A stretch of DNA of 61,717 bases, taken from positions 1-61,717 of the forward strand of contig NZ_BAYD01000059.1 of the NCBI RefSeq assembly GCF_000685075.1. Direction: 5' to 3'. Positions 1 through 8,363 of this stretch are shown in pieces. Made by a program: the position numbers and the translations under genes. The DNA comes from Paraburkholderia oxyphila NBRC 105797. GTDB taxonomy: Bacteria > Pseudomonadota > Gammaproteobacteria > Burkholderiales > Burkholderiaceae. Under the pieces are notes generated by a model. The model did not search any database. It worked only from the letters and a program-made list of their open reading frames with translations, and was not told the DNA's origin. Within the stretch, counting starts at the first letter, position 1. Each line of letters opens with the position of its first letter.

Positions 1-150
1 GCTCATATCGGAGACCTCAATACCGGTGCTCTTCCTGTACTGGTAAGAGCCAAAGAGAATGAAGGACACCCAGACTATCACCAGAACCGTCAGCGCCGAC
101 AGATAAACGCGCAATCCAGGACGCGTAGATTCCGTCAATATATTAATCAT
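1..150 (-). CDS. Partial membrane-anchored protein, possible Tla3-like (DUF2875) effector adaptor
   Basis: Only the first 50 codons lie in the window; the gene runs off the left edge. The N-terminus is short and polar, then has one hydrophobic segment (about residues 16-33, with VLVIVWVSFILFG), fitting an inner-membrane anchor with a periplasmic or secreted remainder. Its ATG overlaps the stop of the upstream lipase gene (TAATG, 148-152), so the two are probably translationally coupled. In Pseudomonas aeruginosa the Tle3 lipase gene is followed by tla3 (DUF2875), whose product hands the toxin to VgrG. The same position and anchor suggest that role here, but no diagnostic part of the family is visible. 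Confidence 0.55.
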   Translation of the reverse strand, partial: MINILTESTRPGLRVYLSALTVLVIVWVSFILFGSYQYRKSTGIEVSDMS

Positions 151-2237
151 TATCTTTTCTCGCGATCCCGGAAGGTTTCGGCATCGACCATATTGGGAGG
201 CTTCTTTGGCACCAGGCTGTCTGGAAACGTACCGAATCTGTAGTACTCAAAGCTCGCTTTAATCAAGGCTTTCGACATTTCTTCGAATTTTGAAATATAA
301 TAAACATTCCTTTGAATAGTTTTGTAGACATTCGAATCAATCTTCCAGTCCGCAATCGCAATCAACAGGCTGCGCACAACCGGATCGTCGAGACTTCTGG
401 CTTGTCCTATCGCCACATCCATTGCCGCCACACGACGGATATTGTTGGAATCACGCAAGATCGCCGAGTGATACGAGTTTCTGTCCCACGCCTTCTTGTC
501 CTTCTTTTCAAGACGCTGGCGTACCTCATTCGGCGTCTCTGACCGTATGTACGCGGGCGCTCCGCCAGTCGAGAGCGTCACCGAATCAGTGTGATCTTCC
601 GGGTCCGGTGACTGGCTGTTGAACCATTCCATGACCTTCCGATAACCGCCGTTGAAAACCTCCTGCGGCACATCCTGCATGGCGATTCCACGAATGGAGG
701 CGGTCGCATTGGGATTGCCCAGCAAGGTATCGCGAGAAACGTAGTCCGGCTTATCCCAGCCAGCATGGGTGACGTCACCCTTGATGCCCTCGTCGCCGTA
801 CAGGTTCGGCGCATAAGGCGGCACGATGGCCTCCGCATTGATCAGCCGTTGCTCGATCTTGCGGCCGCTGCCCACGATGGTCCCGTCGTAATACTCGGGT
901 GGTTGGCCTACGAATCGAGGTTCGCCAAGATAATCGGTTGTTTTTTTGCTCCAGAGCCGCTGATAGAAACGGTGGCTTTTCAGCGTCTCCATCGCCTTGA
1001 GCCGAGTGGTTGATTTTTGCGGCATCCCGAGGATTTTCTTTGTCCCCTGCCATGTCTCCTCGACAGTATCCGGCACCCCGTGCGTGCCAAGACCCTGGAC
1101 ATTCGGCAGGTCGACCGTCGTGTCGTCGGTACAGAAGTACAAATACACCTTGCCGCGATTGTCGCGCTCGGCAAACACGTGAGTGGAGCCGTCCTTGTCG
1201 AGGCGGGTTGCTTGCGTGGGAGTCCATCCTTTACCGGTGCGGCCGCCGTGCAATGGATTGCTCGACTCCAACTCACCGAGCGGCGGATTCGGATTGGGTG
1301 ACGACGTGACTGCCTTGACGATGTTAATCAGCGTGTTGAGTTTGCCGCGCAACGTATAGGGCGTGGCGTCCGGCTGGACCAGTTGTGCCGCTATCGACTC
1401 GGTCAGGCTGTACGGCGTATCGACCATGATTACGCAATCCGCGCATCGCTCATGGTTCTCCGCCAGAAAAGCCTGCGCCAGCAGCGTGATCAAGGTGCCC
1501 TGGCTGTGCGCCATGATGCTGACCGTTTCGTTCGAATCGATTTTGCGGATTTCATGCACGAGCATCGCCAGGCGCCTGGCAGCCAGCGCGAAATAGCGCC
1601 GATGCGGACTGTTACCGCTGTACTGATAGTCGCTCATCATCATGCCGGCGAGCTGGTTCAGCGGGTTGTCCGTCCAGCCTGGATCGAACATCGCGGGGAT
1701 GTTGGTGGTCGCATTGTTGAACATGCCACCGCCCTTCGCGAAGTGCTTGCTCAGGCGATTGCCGTGAATGTCCTGGTACTGCCCGCGCAGTGTCGACGGG
1801 TTCTTCTCGCCACCCTTGATTTCGTCCGGCGCGGCGCGATATCCCCAGTAAAATGGGATGAACATGCTATGGGTTTGCTTCGGCCCCTCCGTAATTTCAG
1901 TGCGCTGATACAGATACGCGTCGGGGTCGTATTTCGTGTCCTTCCACTGATCGAAATCCGGGTCTTTAGCGGTGTATTTCAGTGCTTTCCTGAAAGCGAT
2001 ACCATACTCCCCCGGCTTCAAATCCCTGCGGCAAAGACGCTCGTTGAGCCCCTCGCACAGGCCTAGCTCGATATGGTCATAATTCGCGCCGGGGTCGTTC
2101 ACGCCGTGCAGAAAAATCACGACACCGGGCCTGTCGGCCGGCACTTCGATATTTTTGTAGCCGGGGCGGTTTGGCAGCGTGACACCTGTGCCCTGGGCGA
2201 CGACATGATATCCATCAAACTGACTGCTAACGGCCAT
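150..2237 (-). CDS. tle3: Tle3-family type VI secretion lipase effector (alpha/beta hydrolase with DUF3274-type C-terminus)
   Basis: This 695-residue protein has an alpha/beta-hydrolase start: an oxyanion-type strand VVIFLHGVNDPG near residues 39-50 and a nucleophile elbow AHSQG at 243-247 (Ser245). The long C-terminal region resembles the DUF3274 part of Tle3 phospholipases, which are antibacterial effectors that attack membranes of rival cells. No signal peptide is present, as expected for a type VI cargo. The ATG start has a weak AGGA 8 nt upstream. The downstream gene overlaps its stop and may encode the adaptor. No VgrG, PAAR or clear immunity gene is visible upstream. Base composition is less GC-rich than the rest of the window, consistent with transfer. 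Confidence 0.8.
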   Translation of the reverse strand: MAVSSQFDGYHVVAQGTGVTLPNRPGYKNIEVPADRPGVVIFLHGVNDPGANYDHIELGLCEGLNERLCRRDLKPGEYGIAFRKALKYTAKDPDFDQWKDTKYDPDAYLYQRTEITEGPKQTHSMFIPFYWGYRAAPDEIKGGEKNPSTLRGQYQDIHGNRLSKHFAKGGGMFNNATTNIPAMFDPGWTDNPLNQLAGMMMSDYQYSGNSPHRRYFALAARRLAMLVHEIRKIDSNETVSIMAHSQGTLITLLAQAFLAENHERCADCVIMVDTPYSLTESIAAQLVQPDATPYTLRGKLNTLINIVKAVTSSPNPNPPLGELESSNPLHGGRTGKGWTPTQATRLDKDGSTHVFAERDNRGKVYLYFCTDDTTVDLPNVQGLGTHGVPDTVEETWQGTKKILGMPQKSTTRLKAMETLKSHRFYQRLWSKKTTDYLGEPRFVGQPPEYYDGTIVGSGRKIEQRLINAEAIVPPYAPNLYGDEGIKGDVTHAGWDKPDYVSRDTLLGNPNATASIRGIAMQDVPQEVFNGGYRKVMEWFNSQSPDPEDHTDSVTLSTGGAPAYIRSETPNEVRQRLEKKDKKAWDRNSYHSAILRDSNNIRRVAAMDVAIGQARSLDDPVVRSLLIAIADWKIDSNVYKTIQRNVYYISKFEEMSKALIKASFEYYRFGTFPDSLVPKKPPNMVDAETFRDREKR

Positions 2238-3077
2238 GGTTCGTCCTGTTGCCTGTTCAAAGCGGTCACGATCACGATCTTGACGATACGGATCGCGTCA
2301 TCGTTCATCTGATCGGTCAATCCGTTTGCGTTACCGATGCGTTCCTTGACGCTGCCGTCGTCCAATGTGATGCGCGGCGACAGCAGCCGTTGGCGCAGTG
2401 TCGCCGGGGATGTGCGGCCGGAAGCACAGCTCCATCGGCAAGCGTTGATCGACTTTCTGTAGGACTGCAAAGTGGTTGGACCGCACGATTGAAGCGCGGC
2501 GAACAGTCGCTGGTGACTCCATTTGTGCCGACCGTGATGTCGTCCGCGCCGACCTTCAGTCGGTCGACTCGTTATATTCGTCTGAGAATATCAAAGTTAC
2601 GTAACATCGTGCCGTCAGCCTACCAATTTATGACGCAATTTGACATTTACCTGAATATCGACCAACCCGAAGCGCCGTCCCGACCATCTGACCAGTGGCC
2701 CATAAAATAGGGAATTATCGTGCAGATTTGATCAAGGCCTTCATGGACCAGCCCATGTATTCGCCAGCGGTCGTTGCGCAGCCAGCCTCCGAAGGATCGT
2801 CGAGTCGCCAGTGGTGGCCTGGCTTCAATGCCTCGCTGGGCGGAAAAAGCCCGTCAGGGCAGGCAGCAGGCATGGCAAAGCAAGATAGGCCCGAAACCAA
2901 CACTCCATCCAGCCCCTTCAGCGAAATAACCAGACGAAATACGCGCTGGATTGTTGTCGCCAGGAGAACACTGAATTCGCTTTATCAGTATTTACCCTGA
3001 TGCCCCGAAGACCTAAAGTGTCGCCATGGGTCACGCCATCGCGCGGACCTCTAATAAAGAACTTGGAGGTTACAGTT
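2238..3077. other. Gene-poor stretch of lower GC between the effector locus and the DUF4148 gene
   Basis: No complete gene could be supported. On the minus strand a 63-codon frame (2331-2522, with PMELCFRPHIPGDTAP) is followed in another frame by LSPRITLDDGSVKERIGNAN (near 2300-2390). Read together they look like one protein broken by a frameshift, possibly the end of an upstream type VI gene, but the family was not recognised. A 101-codon plus-strand frame at 2695-3000 and a 62-codon minus frame at 2715-2903 overlap each other and match nothing known to me. Composition is more AT-rich than the flanking core. Confidence 0.45.
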
Positions 3078-3338
3078 ATGAAGTCGATCATCAAGGCCGC
3101 AGTCGTTGCCGCCATCATCACCATTCCGGCGCTTTCGTTCGCCCAATCGCAAGAGCAGCCGGTCACGCGCGCGCAAGTTCGCGCCGAACTCTCCCAACTG
3201 CGCGCCGCGGGCTACGATCCGAGCGACTGGATGCACTACCCCGAAAACATTCAGGCTGCGGAAGCGAAGGTCGCTGCCGACAAGGCGAACACGGCCTACG
3301 GTCCGTCGACGACCGGCACGTCGCAATCCGGTCAGTAA
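3078..3338 (+). CDS. DUF4148 periplasmic protein
   Basis: An 86-residue exported protein: basic start, hydrophobic core and cleavage after ALSFA give a signal peptide of about 22 residues. The mature part carries the DUF4148 pattern, TRAQVRAELSQLRAAGYDPS followed by YPENIQAAEAKVAA, common in Burkholderiaceae and of unknown function. The ATG at 3078 was chosen because TTGGAGGT (3064-3071) is an excellent ribosome binding site at the right distance; the longer frame from 3000 lacks one and would bury the signal peptide. A second DUF4148 gene lies at 57224. Confidence 0.9.
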   Translation: MKSIIKAAVVAAIITIPALSFAQSQEQPVTRAQVRAELSQLRAAGYDPSDWMHYPENIQAAEAKVAADKANTAYGPSTTGTSQSGQ

Positions 3339-3430
3339 ACAGGCTTGAACGGGCGTAGCCGCGCAGTCGCGGTTGCGCCGCTGTGATTCAGGTGCCGTGG
3401 GCCCGGCCAGCAAAGGCTGCGCCGAAGCAA

Positions 3431-3466
3431 ATCAGGCCCGCCACTCGAAAGAGCGGCGGGCCTGAT
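3431..3466. terminator. Bidirectional hairpin terminator between convergent genes
   Basis: A perfect 12-bp stem (3431-3442 with 3455-3466, arm ATCAGGCCCGCC) encloses a 12-nt loop and lies between the ends of the DUF4148 gene and the glycine-rich lipoprotein gene. Flanking runs are short (CGTTTCTG on one side, AAGCAAA on the other), so termination strength is uncertain. Confidence 0.6.
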
Positions 3467-3500
3467 CGTTTCTGCCGTTGATCGATTGGTGCCACGGCCG

Positions 3501-3905
3501 TCAGTGACGGCCACCTCCGCCGTGACCGCCGCCACGTCCACCACCTCCACCGGAGGGTCCCCACGGGCCGCCACGGCCTCTGCCGCCATGCCAGCCGCCT
3601 GAATCGCCGCCGCGGCCGCCCCCATGCCCGCCACCCGGATCGCCGCCGCGGCCGCCATCCGGTCGCCCCTGCCATCCGCTGTGGCCGCCGTCATACCAGC
3701 CGCGGCGGTCGTAGTCTCGATCGCGGTAATACCCGCCGCCACCGCCCCAAATGCCGATATTCACGCTGCCATACGCAGGCGTGGCATAGCCAGGCGCGTA
3801 GCCGGAATCGTAATAACCGGGTTGACCATAGCCGTAGTCGTAACCCGGTGCCACGCACCCCGCAAGCAGTGCAACGGCACCGGCCATCAGCGCATATTTG
3901 AGCAT
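3501..3905 (-). CDS. Glycine/tyrosine-rich lipoprotein
   Basis: A 134-residue protein with a lipoprotein signal: hydrophobic stretch ending in LLAGC, so Cys17 would be the lipidated residue. The next 50 residues are rich in Tyr, Gly and Pro, and the C-terminal half is almost entirely Gly, with Arg, His, Asp and Trp (GGGHGGGRGG-type repeats). This low-complexity make-up suggests an envelope-attached, flexible or metal-binding surface protein, but no function is known to me. It stands alone, converging on the DUF4148 gene across a hairpin. Confidence 0.8.
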   Translation of the reverse strand: MLKYALMAGAVALLAGCVAPGYDYGYGQPGYYDSGYAPGYATPAYGSVNIGIWGGGGGYYRDRDYDRRGWYDGGHSGWQGRPDGGRGGDPGGGHGGGRGGDSGGWHGGRGRGGPWGPSGGGGGRGGGHGGGGRH

Positions 3906-4033
3906 GGCGAAGCCTCCTTTCCGTTTGTAAGAAAAGAGCGCCAGTCTTAAGTTTTCGCTGAATTGTGAGCGTGGGTTACGAATGCGACGGCCCGGTCTGC
4001 CGATCCGGCAGCCAGCCGCATCATCGTTTGACC

Positions 4034-4228
4034 TTAGCTGCGGCGGCCGAGCGCGTCGTCGATCTTGCGGTCGGTCTTATATTGGCTGAGCGAATACACG
4101 GCCCAGATAGCGGCGGGAATCCAGCCGATCAACGTGATTTGCAGGATCAGGCAGATGATGCCCGAGATCGGCCGGCCAATCGTGAAGAACAGCAACCAGG
4201 GCAAAACGAGTGCAATCAGTAGACGCAT
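4034..4228 (-). CDS. YqaE/Pmp3-family small membrane protein
   Basis: A 64-residue protein with two hydrophobic segments (about 2-21 and 24-46) and the pattern IIGLILQ-like ICLILQITLIGWIPAAIWAVY typical of the UPF0057/Pmp3 family. In yeast and plants Pmp3 proteins affect membrane potential under salt stress; bacterial members are stress-associated but poorly characterised. The C-terminal tail is short and charged. It lies just downstream of the DUF1653 gene on the same strand, about 28 nt away, so the two may be co-transcribed. Confidence 0.85.
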   Translation of the reverse strand: MRLLIALVLPWLLFFTIGRPISGIICLILQITLIGWIPAAIWAVYSLSQYKTDRKIDDALGRRS

Positions 4229-4256
4229 CCTGGGACAAGCCTCACAAGTAAAAGAG

Positions 4257-4451
4257 TCAGTTGACGGGAGCGAATCGCGGTATGAGCGCGCCTTCGAATT
4301 CGACCAGTTCGAAGAAGACGGAAGCGGGCCGCGTCCAGATCGTGCCGTTCGCGGCCCGGTACACGATCATCGTGACCGTTGGATCGGATTCAAGCGTCGC
4401 CTCGCAAATCAGTTCGTAAATGCCACCCTTGTAGTGCCGATATCGCACCAT
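4257..4451 (-). CDS. DUF1653 protein
   Basis: A 64-residue soluble protein with the DUF1653 pattern: RYRHYKGGIYELICEA near the start, MIVYRAANGTIWTRP in the middle and FFELVEFEG-type ending before a short tail. Family members are single small beta-rich domains of unknown function. The ATG at 4451 gives exactly the family length; an upstream extension to 4679 in the same frame is Arg-rich shadow sequence and was rejected. Possibly in one unit with the YqaE-like gene downstream. Confidence 0.85.
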   Translation of the reverse strand: MVRYRHYKGGIYELICEATLESDPTVTMIVYRAANGTIWTRPASVFFELVEFEGALIPRFAPVN

Positions 4452-4500
4452 TGCCTTTCCCTCATCGATCGCGCAAATCGATATTGCGCACCGCCGTAGT

Positions 4501-4791
4501 TTAGCAACGGTTCGCGGGTGGCTTCGAGGTCGCGTTCGTCTGCGCCGCCGTGCCGCAGATGAGCGCCACGCCCGCCACCGCCGTCGCGCGCACACCGCAC
4601 GCGGCTCGCCGGCGCGCGCGCAGGGCGATGCTGTGCAAGAGCGCCGATGCCACGCGTGCCAGCATCGCCGGATCGGCATCCGCCGCCAGTTCGCCTTGCT
4701 GCACGGCGTGCCGCAGACGACGCTCGAAGGCCTTGTCGAACGCGCGCAGGCCAGTCGCGAGGCGCTCGCGTACCGCCGCGCCGGCCTCCGG
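4501..4791 (-). pseudogene. TetR-family regulator remnant (C-terminal part only)
   Basis: The minus-strand frame ending at 4501 reads like the ligand-binding C-terminus of a TetR regulator (FDKAFERRLRHAVQQGELAA, then LARVASALLHSIALRARRRA). No helix-turn-helix domain is found upstream: homology stops near 4791, exactly where a plus-strand glutathione transferase fragment begins. The gene has therefore lost its 5' half and probably its promoter, and cannot make a DNA-binding repressor. Identification rests on pattern only. Confidence 0.6.
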
Positions 4792-5164
4792 CACGCGCGA
4801 GCGTGCGCGCATGCAGCAGTGGCTCGGCTTCATCGGCACGGAACTGCACAAGGGCGTGTTCGTGCCGCTGCTGGGCCAGGGCGTGGATGAAGCCGTGAAG
4901 CGCTACGCGCGCGACAAGGTGGACAAGCGCTTCGCACTGCTCGAAGCGCATCTTGCCGGGCGCGCGTATCTGCTCGATGCGTTCAGTGTCGCCGATGCCT
5001 ATCTGGTCACCGTGCTCAACTGGGCCCCGTATGCGGGCATCGATCTCGCGCGCTGGCCCGCCGTTGCGGATTACGCGCGGCGCTTGCGCGAGCGCCCGGC
5101 CGTCGCGCGCGCCATGGCAGAAGAACTCGAGCTTTTCAGACGCGAACGCGAAAAGCAGCAGTAG
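4790..5164 (+). pseudogene. Glutathione S-transferase remnant (C-terminal domain only)
   Basis: The plus-strand frame from about 4790 to the stop at 5164 is a clear GST C-terminal helical domain: MQQWLGFIGTELHKGVFVPL, RFALLEAHLAGRAYLLDAFS, then VADAYLVTVLNWAPYAGIDL. The thioredoxin-like N-terminal domain that binds glutathione is missing; the first available ATG is at 4811. The break point coincides with the end of the TetR remnant on the opposite strand. A free-standing C-terminal domain could be translated but would lack the active site. Confidence 0.75.
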
Positions 5165-5270
5165 CGGACGAGCTGGCGCGAGTTACGCTCGCGCGCCTCC
5201 GAGACGGGCCGCTATCGCTGCGTTGATGCAGCGTTTTCGCGGCGTCGTTGCGTCGGCGCGCGCCACGCGC

Positions 5271-6041
5271 TCAAGTCGCCAGATCGGCGAACACGGCCTT
5301 CAGGTCGCGGCCCGTGCGCAAGCGCGCCTGCCGGACCACCCGCTCCTCGATTTCGGCCAGGTGCGCACGCGCGGTGGCAAGCGCCGCCGCCTGATCGCCC
5401 GCCTCCAGCGCCGCGATGATCTGCGCGTGCTCGTCGGGCGCGCACGAAGTGGCCTTCGAAGGATCGAATAGCGCCTTGTAGAGCTCCGTGCGCGCAACGA
5501 GGGGCGCGAGCACCGCCACGAGCGCCGCGCCGCCCGCGAGCTCGGTCAGGATCAGATGGAACTGGCCCGCGAGGCGCACCGCCTCGTCCACGCGGTCCTC
5601 GTGCAGCGCCTTCTTCTCGCTGCGCACGTGCGCGGCGAGCTGGCGGCGCATGCCCGCGTCGAGTGCGCCGCACAGACTCACGACGACACCCGCCTCGATC
5701 ACCTGACGCGCCCGGTACGTCGCGCGAATATCCTCCTCGGAGGGCGACGGCACGAAGGCGCCGCGATTGGGCTCGAGCTCGAGCTTGCCTTCGAAGCCGA
5801 GGCGCGCGAGCACCTTGCGCAGCGCGCCGCGCGTGCAGCCGAATGCGGCCGCGAGCTCACGCTCGACGAGCTGCTGGCCCGGCACAAGCTTGCCCTGCAG
5901 GAGCGCCGAGTTGATCGAGGCGTAGACGAGCGCTTCGACGTCGTCGGCGCTTTCGTCCGCGACGCGCGCCGCATTGGCGGCCATCGCGTCATCGATATGA
6001 GGGGGTTCACCCGTGCGGGCGGATCGTGTTGTCGATGCCAT
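5271..6041 (-). CDS. GntR-family transcriptional regulator (FCD subfamily)
   Basis: A 256-residue regulator. Residues about 35-105 form the winged helix (LVPGQQLVERELAAAFGCTR, then a wing ending NRGAFV), and about 110-240 form the all-helical FCD ligand domain (YRARQVIEAGVV, RLAGQFHLILTELAGG, DEHAQIIAALEAGD). The conserved Asp/His positions of metal-binding FCD proteins appear partly kept (FHLIL, DEHAQI). It is divergent from a CynX-type transporter gene, with an inverted repeat between them, so it probably controls that transporter and itself in response to a small carboxylate or similar ligand. Confidence 0.85.
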   Translation of the reverse strand: MASTTRSARTGEPPHIDDAMAANAARVADESADDVEALVYASINSALLQGKLVPGQQLVERELAAAFGCTRGALRKVLARLGFEGKLELEPNRGAFVPSPSEEDIRATYRARQVIEAGVVVSLCGALDAGMRRQLAAHVRSEKKALHEDRVDEAVRLAGQFHLILTELAGGAALVAVLAPLVARTELYKALFDPSKATSCAPDEHAQIIAALEAGDQAAALATARAHLAEIEERVVRQARLRTGRDLKAVFADLAT

Positions 6042-6169
6042 GAAAGAAGGCGGATACGAACGGAATCAGGCGGCATTGTAGCGACGCGCCCGCCCAGACA
6101 AAATATACGCAGCGCATGCACCCGCGTCATTTTCGCCCTATACCGGGAATAGCTGCAGCAACCATAATT

Positions 6170-6198
6170 GTTGACAATTACATTGTACAATGGTCAAC
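6170..6198. promoter_or_regulatory. Nested palindromes, candidate operator of the GntR regulator
   Basis: The gap between the divergent gntR and transporter genes holds an inverted repeat GTTGAC (6170-6175) / GTCAAC (6193-6198). Inside it is a perfect 12-bp palindrome CATTGTACAATG (6181-6192). The AT-rich block stands out from the GC-rich surroundings, and a TTGACA -35-like hexamer (6171-6176) sits in the left arm. TTGTACAA-type palindromes are usual for FCD regulators. Confidence 0.55.
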
Positions 6199-6230
6199 CA
6201 AATATCGCTATTAAAGTTGACCGGATCAGC

Positions 6231-7514
6231 ATGAGTTCCCCCTCCATCGATTCCCGCCAGTACGCCATGGCCGTATCGGCGCGTACGAGCGCGCTCGCCT
6301 GGTACGCCGCCATCGTCGCCATCGGCTTGAACCTGCGGCCGCTGCTCACCTCGATCAGCCCGCTCATGGCGACCATCCGCCAGGCCACCGGTCTCTCGTT
6401 CTATGGCGCCTCGCTGCTCACGAGTCTGCCGGTCGTCGCGATGGGGCTGGGCGCGTTCGGCACCGGCCTGCTCGCGCGGCGGCTGGGCGAGACGCGTGGC
6501 GTGGCGCTCGGCCTCGTCGCCATTGCAGCGGCTTGCGGCGCGCGCGCATTCGCGTCGACGGGCGGCGCGCTCATGCTCACGGCCACGGCGGCCGGCGCCG
6601 GCGTCGCGGCCATCCAGGCCCTGCTGCCCGCGGTGATGAAGCAGCGCTTCGCTCACCGCGTACCGCTCGCGATGGGGCTCTTTTCGGCATCGATCATGGG
6701 CGGCGGCGGCCTTGGCGCGAGCCTGAGCCCGCTGGCCGCGCGCCTTGGCGGCTCGTGGCACGCGGGGCTTGCCGTCTGGGCCTTGCCAGCGCTCGCCGCG
6801 CTCGCGCTGTGGATCTGGCTCAGCCGCAGCGCGCAGCAAGGCGCGCAGGCCCGGACGAGCGCGTCGGCAAGCAAGACGGCCGAAGCGGCCGGCGCGCCCC
6901 TGCATGTGCCGGTATGGCGCAAGCGCCGCGCATGGACGCTCGGCCTGCACTTCGGCCTCGTGAACGGCGGCTATACGAGCCTCGTGGCGTGGCTGCCCGC
7001 GTACTACCAGCAGCACGGCGCGAGCGTCGCGGCCAGCGGCTCGCTGCTCGCCGCCATGACGGTCTTCCAGGCCATCTGCGCGCTCCTGCTGCCGCTCGCG
7101 GCGGCCCGCTTCAAGGACCGCCGCCCCTGGCTCGTCGCCGGGCTGACCGCGCAGTTGATCGGCATCGTCGGCCTCACCGCCTGGCCCGAAGCCGCGCCGC
7201 TTCTGTGGGTGGCGTTCGCAGGCGCGGGACTCGGCGGCACCTTCTCGGTTTCGCTCGTGACCGCGCTCGATCACTCGGGCGATCACCGCATCGCAGCACG
7301 CCTCGTCGCGTTCGTGCAGGGGCTCGGCTTCGTGATCGCGGCGATCGCACCAGTCGTGGCCGGCCGCGTGCGCGACCTCACCGGCGGCTTCACCGGCGCG
7401 TGGATCATGCTCGCCATTTGCATCTCCTCGATGATCGTGCTCACGCTGGCTTTCTCGCCGCGCAGCTATGGCCACTGGCTCGGACGGCACGGCGCTACCG
7501 CCTCCGACGCCTGA
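6231..7514 (+). CDS. MFS transporter, CynX/NimT family
   Basis: A 427-residue inner-membrane protein with about 12 hydrophobic segments in two groups. Near the start it has GLNLRPLLTSISPLMATIRQ, a hallmark of the cyanate-transporter-like CynX/NimT subfamily of the major facilitator superfamily. Substrates in this subfamily range from cyanate to nitroimidazoles, and many are unknown. The start at 6231 (MSSPSIDS) was preferred to 6168 because 6168 lies inside the operator palindrome. Its divergent GntR neighbour suggests induction by a ligand. A T-poor hairpin follows the stop. Confidence 0.85.
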   Translation: MSSPSIDSRQYAMAVSARTSALAWYAAIVAIGLNLRPLLTSISPLMATIRQATGLSFYGASLLTSLPVVAMGLGAFGTGLLARRLGETRGVALGLVAIAAACGARAFASTGGALMLTATAAGAGVAAIQALLPAVMKQRFAHRVPLAMGLFSASIMGGGGLGASLSPLAARLGGSWHAGLAVWALPALAALALWIWLSRSAQQGAQARTSASASKTAEAAGAPLHVPVWRKRRAWTLGLHFGLVNGGYTSLVAWLPAYYQQHGASVAASGSLLAAMTVFQAICALLLPLAAARFKDRRPWLVAGLTAQLIGIVGLTAWPEAAPLLWVAFAGAGLGGTFSVSLVTALDHSGDHRIAARLVAFVQGLGFVIAAIAPVVAGRVRDLTGGFTGAWIMLAICISSMIVLTLAFSPRSYGHWLGRHGATASDA

Positions 7515-7517
7515 GCC

Positions 7518-7546
7518 AGGGCCGGTTCACGCCCGGAACCGGCCCT
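7518..7546 (+). terminator. Hairpin after the CynX-type gene
   Basis: An 11-bp perfect stem (7518-7528 with 7536-7546, arm AGGGCCGGTTC) and 7-nt loop begin 4 nt after the stop codon. No T-run follows, so it could act as a weak or Rho-assisted terminator or stabilise the mRNA end. Confidence 0.4.
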
Positions 7547-7788
7547 GCGGCCCTTCGCACGCGGGTTGCCCCATCCGCGCAACATTGGCGCAACATCGGC
7601 ACGATATGCTCCGTCAAACGTTTGCATTCACCGCTGTACGAATGTACAGTGCGTGCAGCCGACCCTCCGTGCCGCCCACTTGCCGTACCGGACCGCGCCG
7701 CCTTCAGGCAGGCGCGTCCGTCAGCCTCGCGCACTGCGCGAGGCCGGTGCAGCCAGGCGGGTCTGCTCACCGAAACGGAGATCACGAC

Positions 7789-8256
7789 GTGCGATTCATT
7801 TTGACGGGGACCTTGCTGTGCGTCCTCGCATCCAGCGCACTCGCTGGGGAACACTACACCGAGGTCTGGAATCCACCGGAGGCACGCGTGCCCGCAGCAC
7901 GCACGCAAGACGCCCATCCGGCCACGCCCGGGAAGAAGACCCACGCCCACCATGGCACGAAGCACAAGCTCACGACCGCCGGGCGCCTGGGCGCGCGCAA
8001 GGTGGCCGAGCCCGCGGTACGCGCTTCGGCAGCCACCGTGCCGATGCTGCCCACGGTGCCCAACGGCGCGGGCCACGGAAGCGCGAAGCCGAACCGCGAC
8101 CGCACGCCCTACATCCCGCCGCAGATCGGCCCGGACGGCAACGTCCTGCAAGTGAGCTACGCGCCCCCCGCACCACCGGCACGCGGCGCGCAAAGCCCGT
8201 TCATGCCCGTGCCCACCGTCCCGGCCACCGCGCCGTCCATCTCGCGCACGCACTGA
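7789..8256 (+). CDS. Exported proline-rich protein of unknown function
   Basis: A 155-residue protein starting at GTG 7789 with ACGGAG 8 nt upstream. Residues 1-19 are a signal peptide (FILTGTLLCVLASSALA). The mature chain is rich in Pro, Ala, His and Lys (KKTHAHHGTKHK) with no recognisable fold; one ordered-looking stretch is RTPYIPPQIGPDGNVLQVSY. Such tails occur in periplasmic or surface proteins of this group. The GTG start is supported by the immediate signal peptide. Confidence 0.7.
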   Translation: MRFILTGTLLCVLASSALAGEHYTEVWNPPEARVPAARTQDAHPATPGKKTHAHHGTKHKLTTAGRLGARKVAEPAVRASAATVPMLPTVPNGAGHGSAKPNRDRTPYIPPQIGPDGNVLQVSYAPPAPPARGAQSPFMPVPTVPATAPSISRTH

Positions 8257-8288
8257 GCGCCGCCGTCTCCAGCCCAGACCAGAATCGC

Positions 8289-8357
8289 AAAAAAAAGCCC
8301 CGTCACCTTGCGGTGCGGGGCCGAATCCCATGTCAAGGAGATGCTCATGGAGGAGAC
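8289..8357 (-). ncRNA. Candidate small RNA with anti-Shine-Dalgarno motifs
   Basis: On the minus strand a promoter-like element (TTGGTC, 17 nt, TACGAT) is followed about 7 nt later by a roughly 69-nt segment ending in a strong intrinsic terminator: stem GCCCCG/CGGGGC plus CACC/GGTG closed by a GCAA tetraloop, then eight T. The 5' part contains TCTCCTCC (8349-8356) and TCTCCTTG (8334-8341), both complementary to Shine-Dalgarno sequences like the 3' end of 16S rRNA. No protein gene feeds this terminator. Rfam lists toxic small RNAs from betaproteobacteria with anti-SD motifs; whether this is one was not tested. Confidence 0.6.
8297..8321 (-). terminator. Intrinsic terminator of the candidate small RNA
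   Basis: Stem arms 8297-8302 and 8316-8321 (GCCCCG/CGGGGC) plus an inner 4-bp stem with a GNRA-type loop on the minus strand, followed by eight T residues (A-run at 8289-8296 on the plus strand). The orientation serves only minus-strand transcription. Confidence 0.8.
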
Positions 8358-8363
8358 GGTTTC

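Noticed and set aside
2695..3000. 101-codon frame with an alternative start
   Set aside because: No ribosome site, no motif, and it overlaps another frame of equal quality on the other strand.
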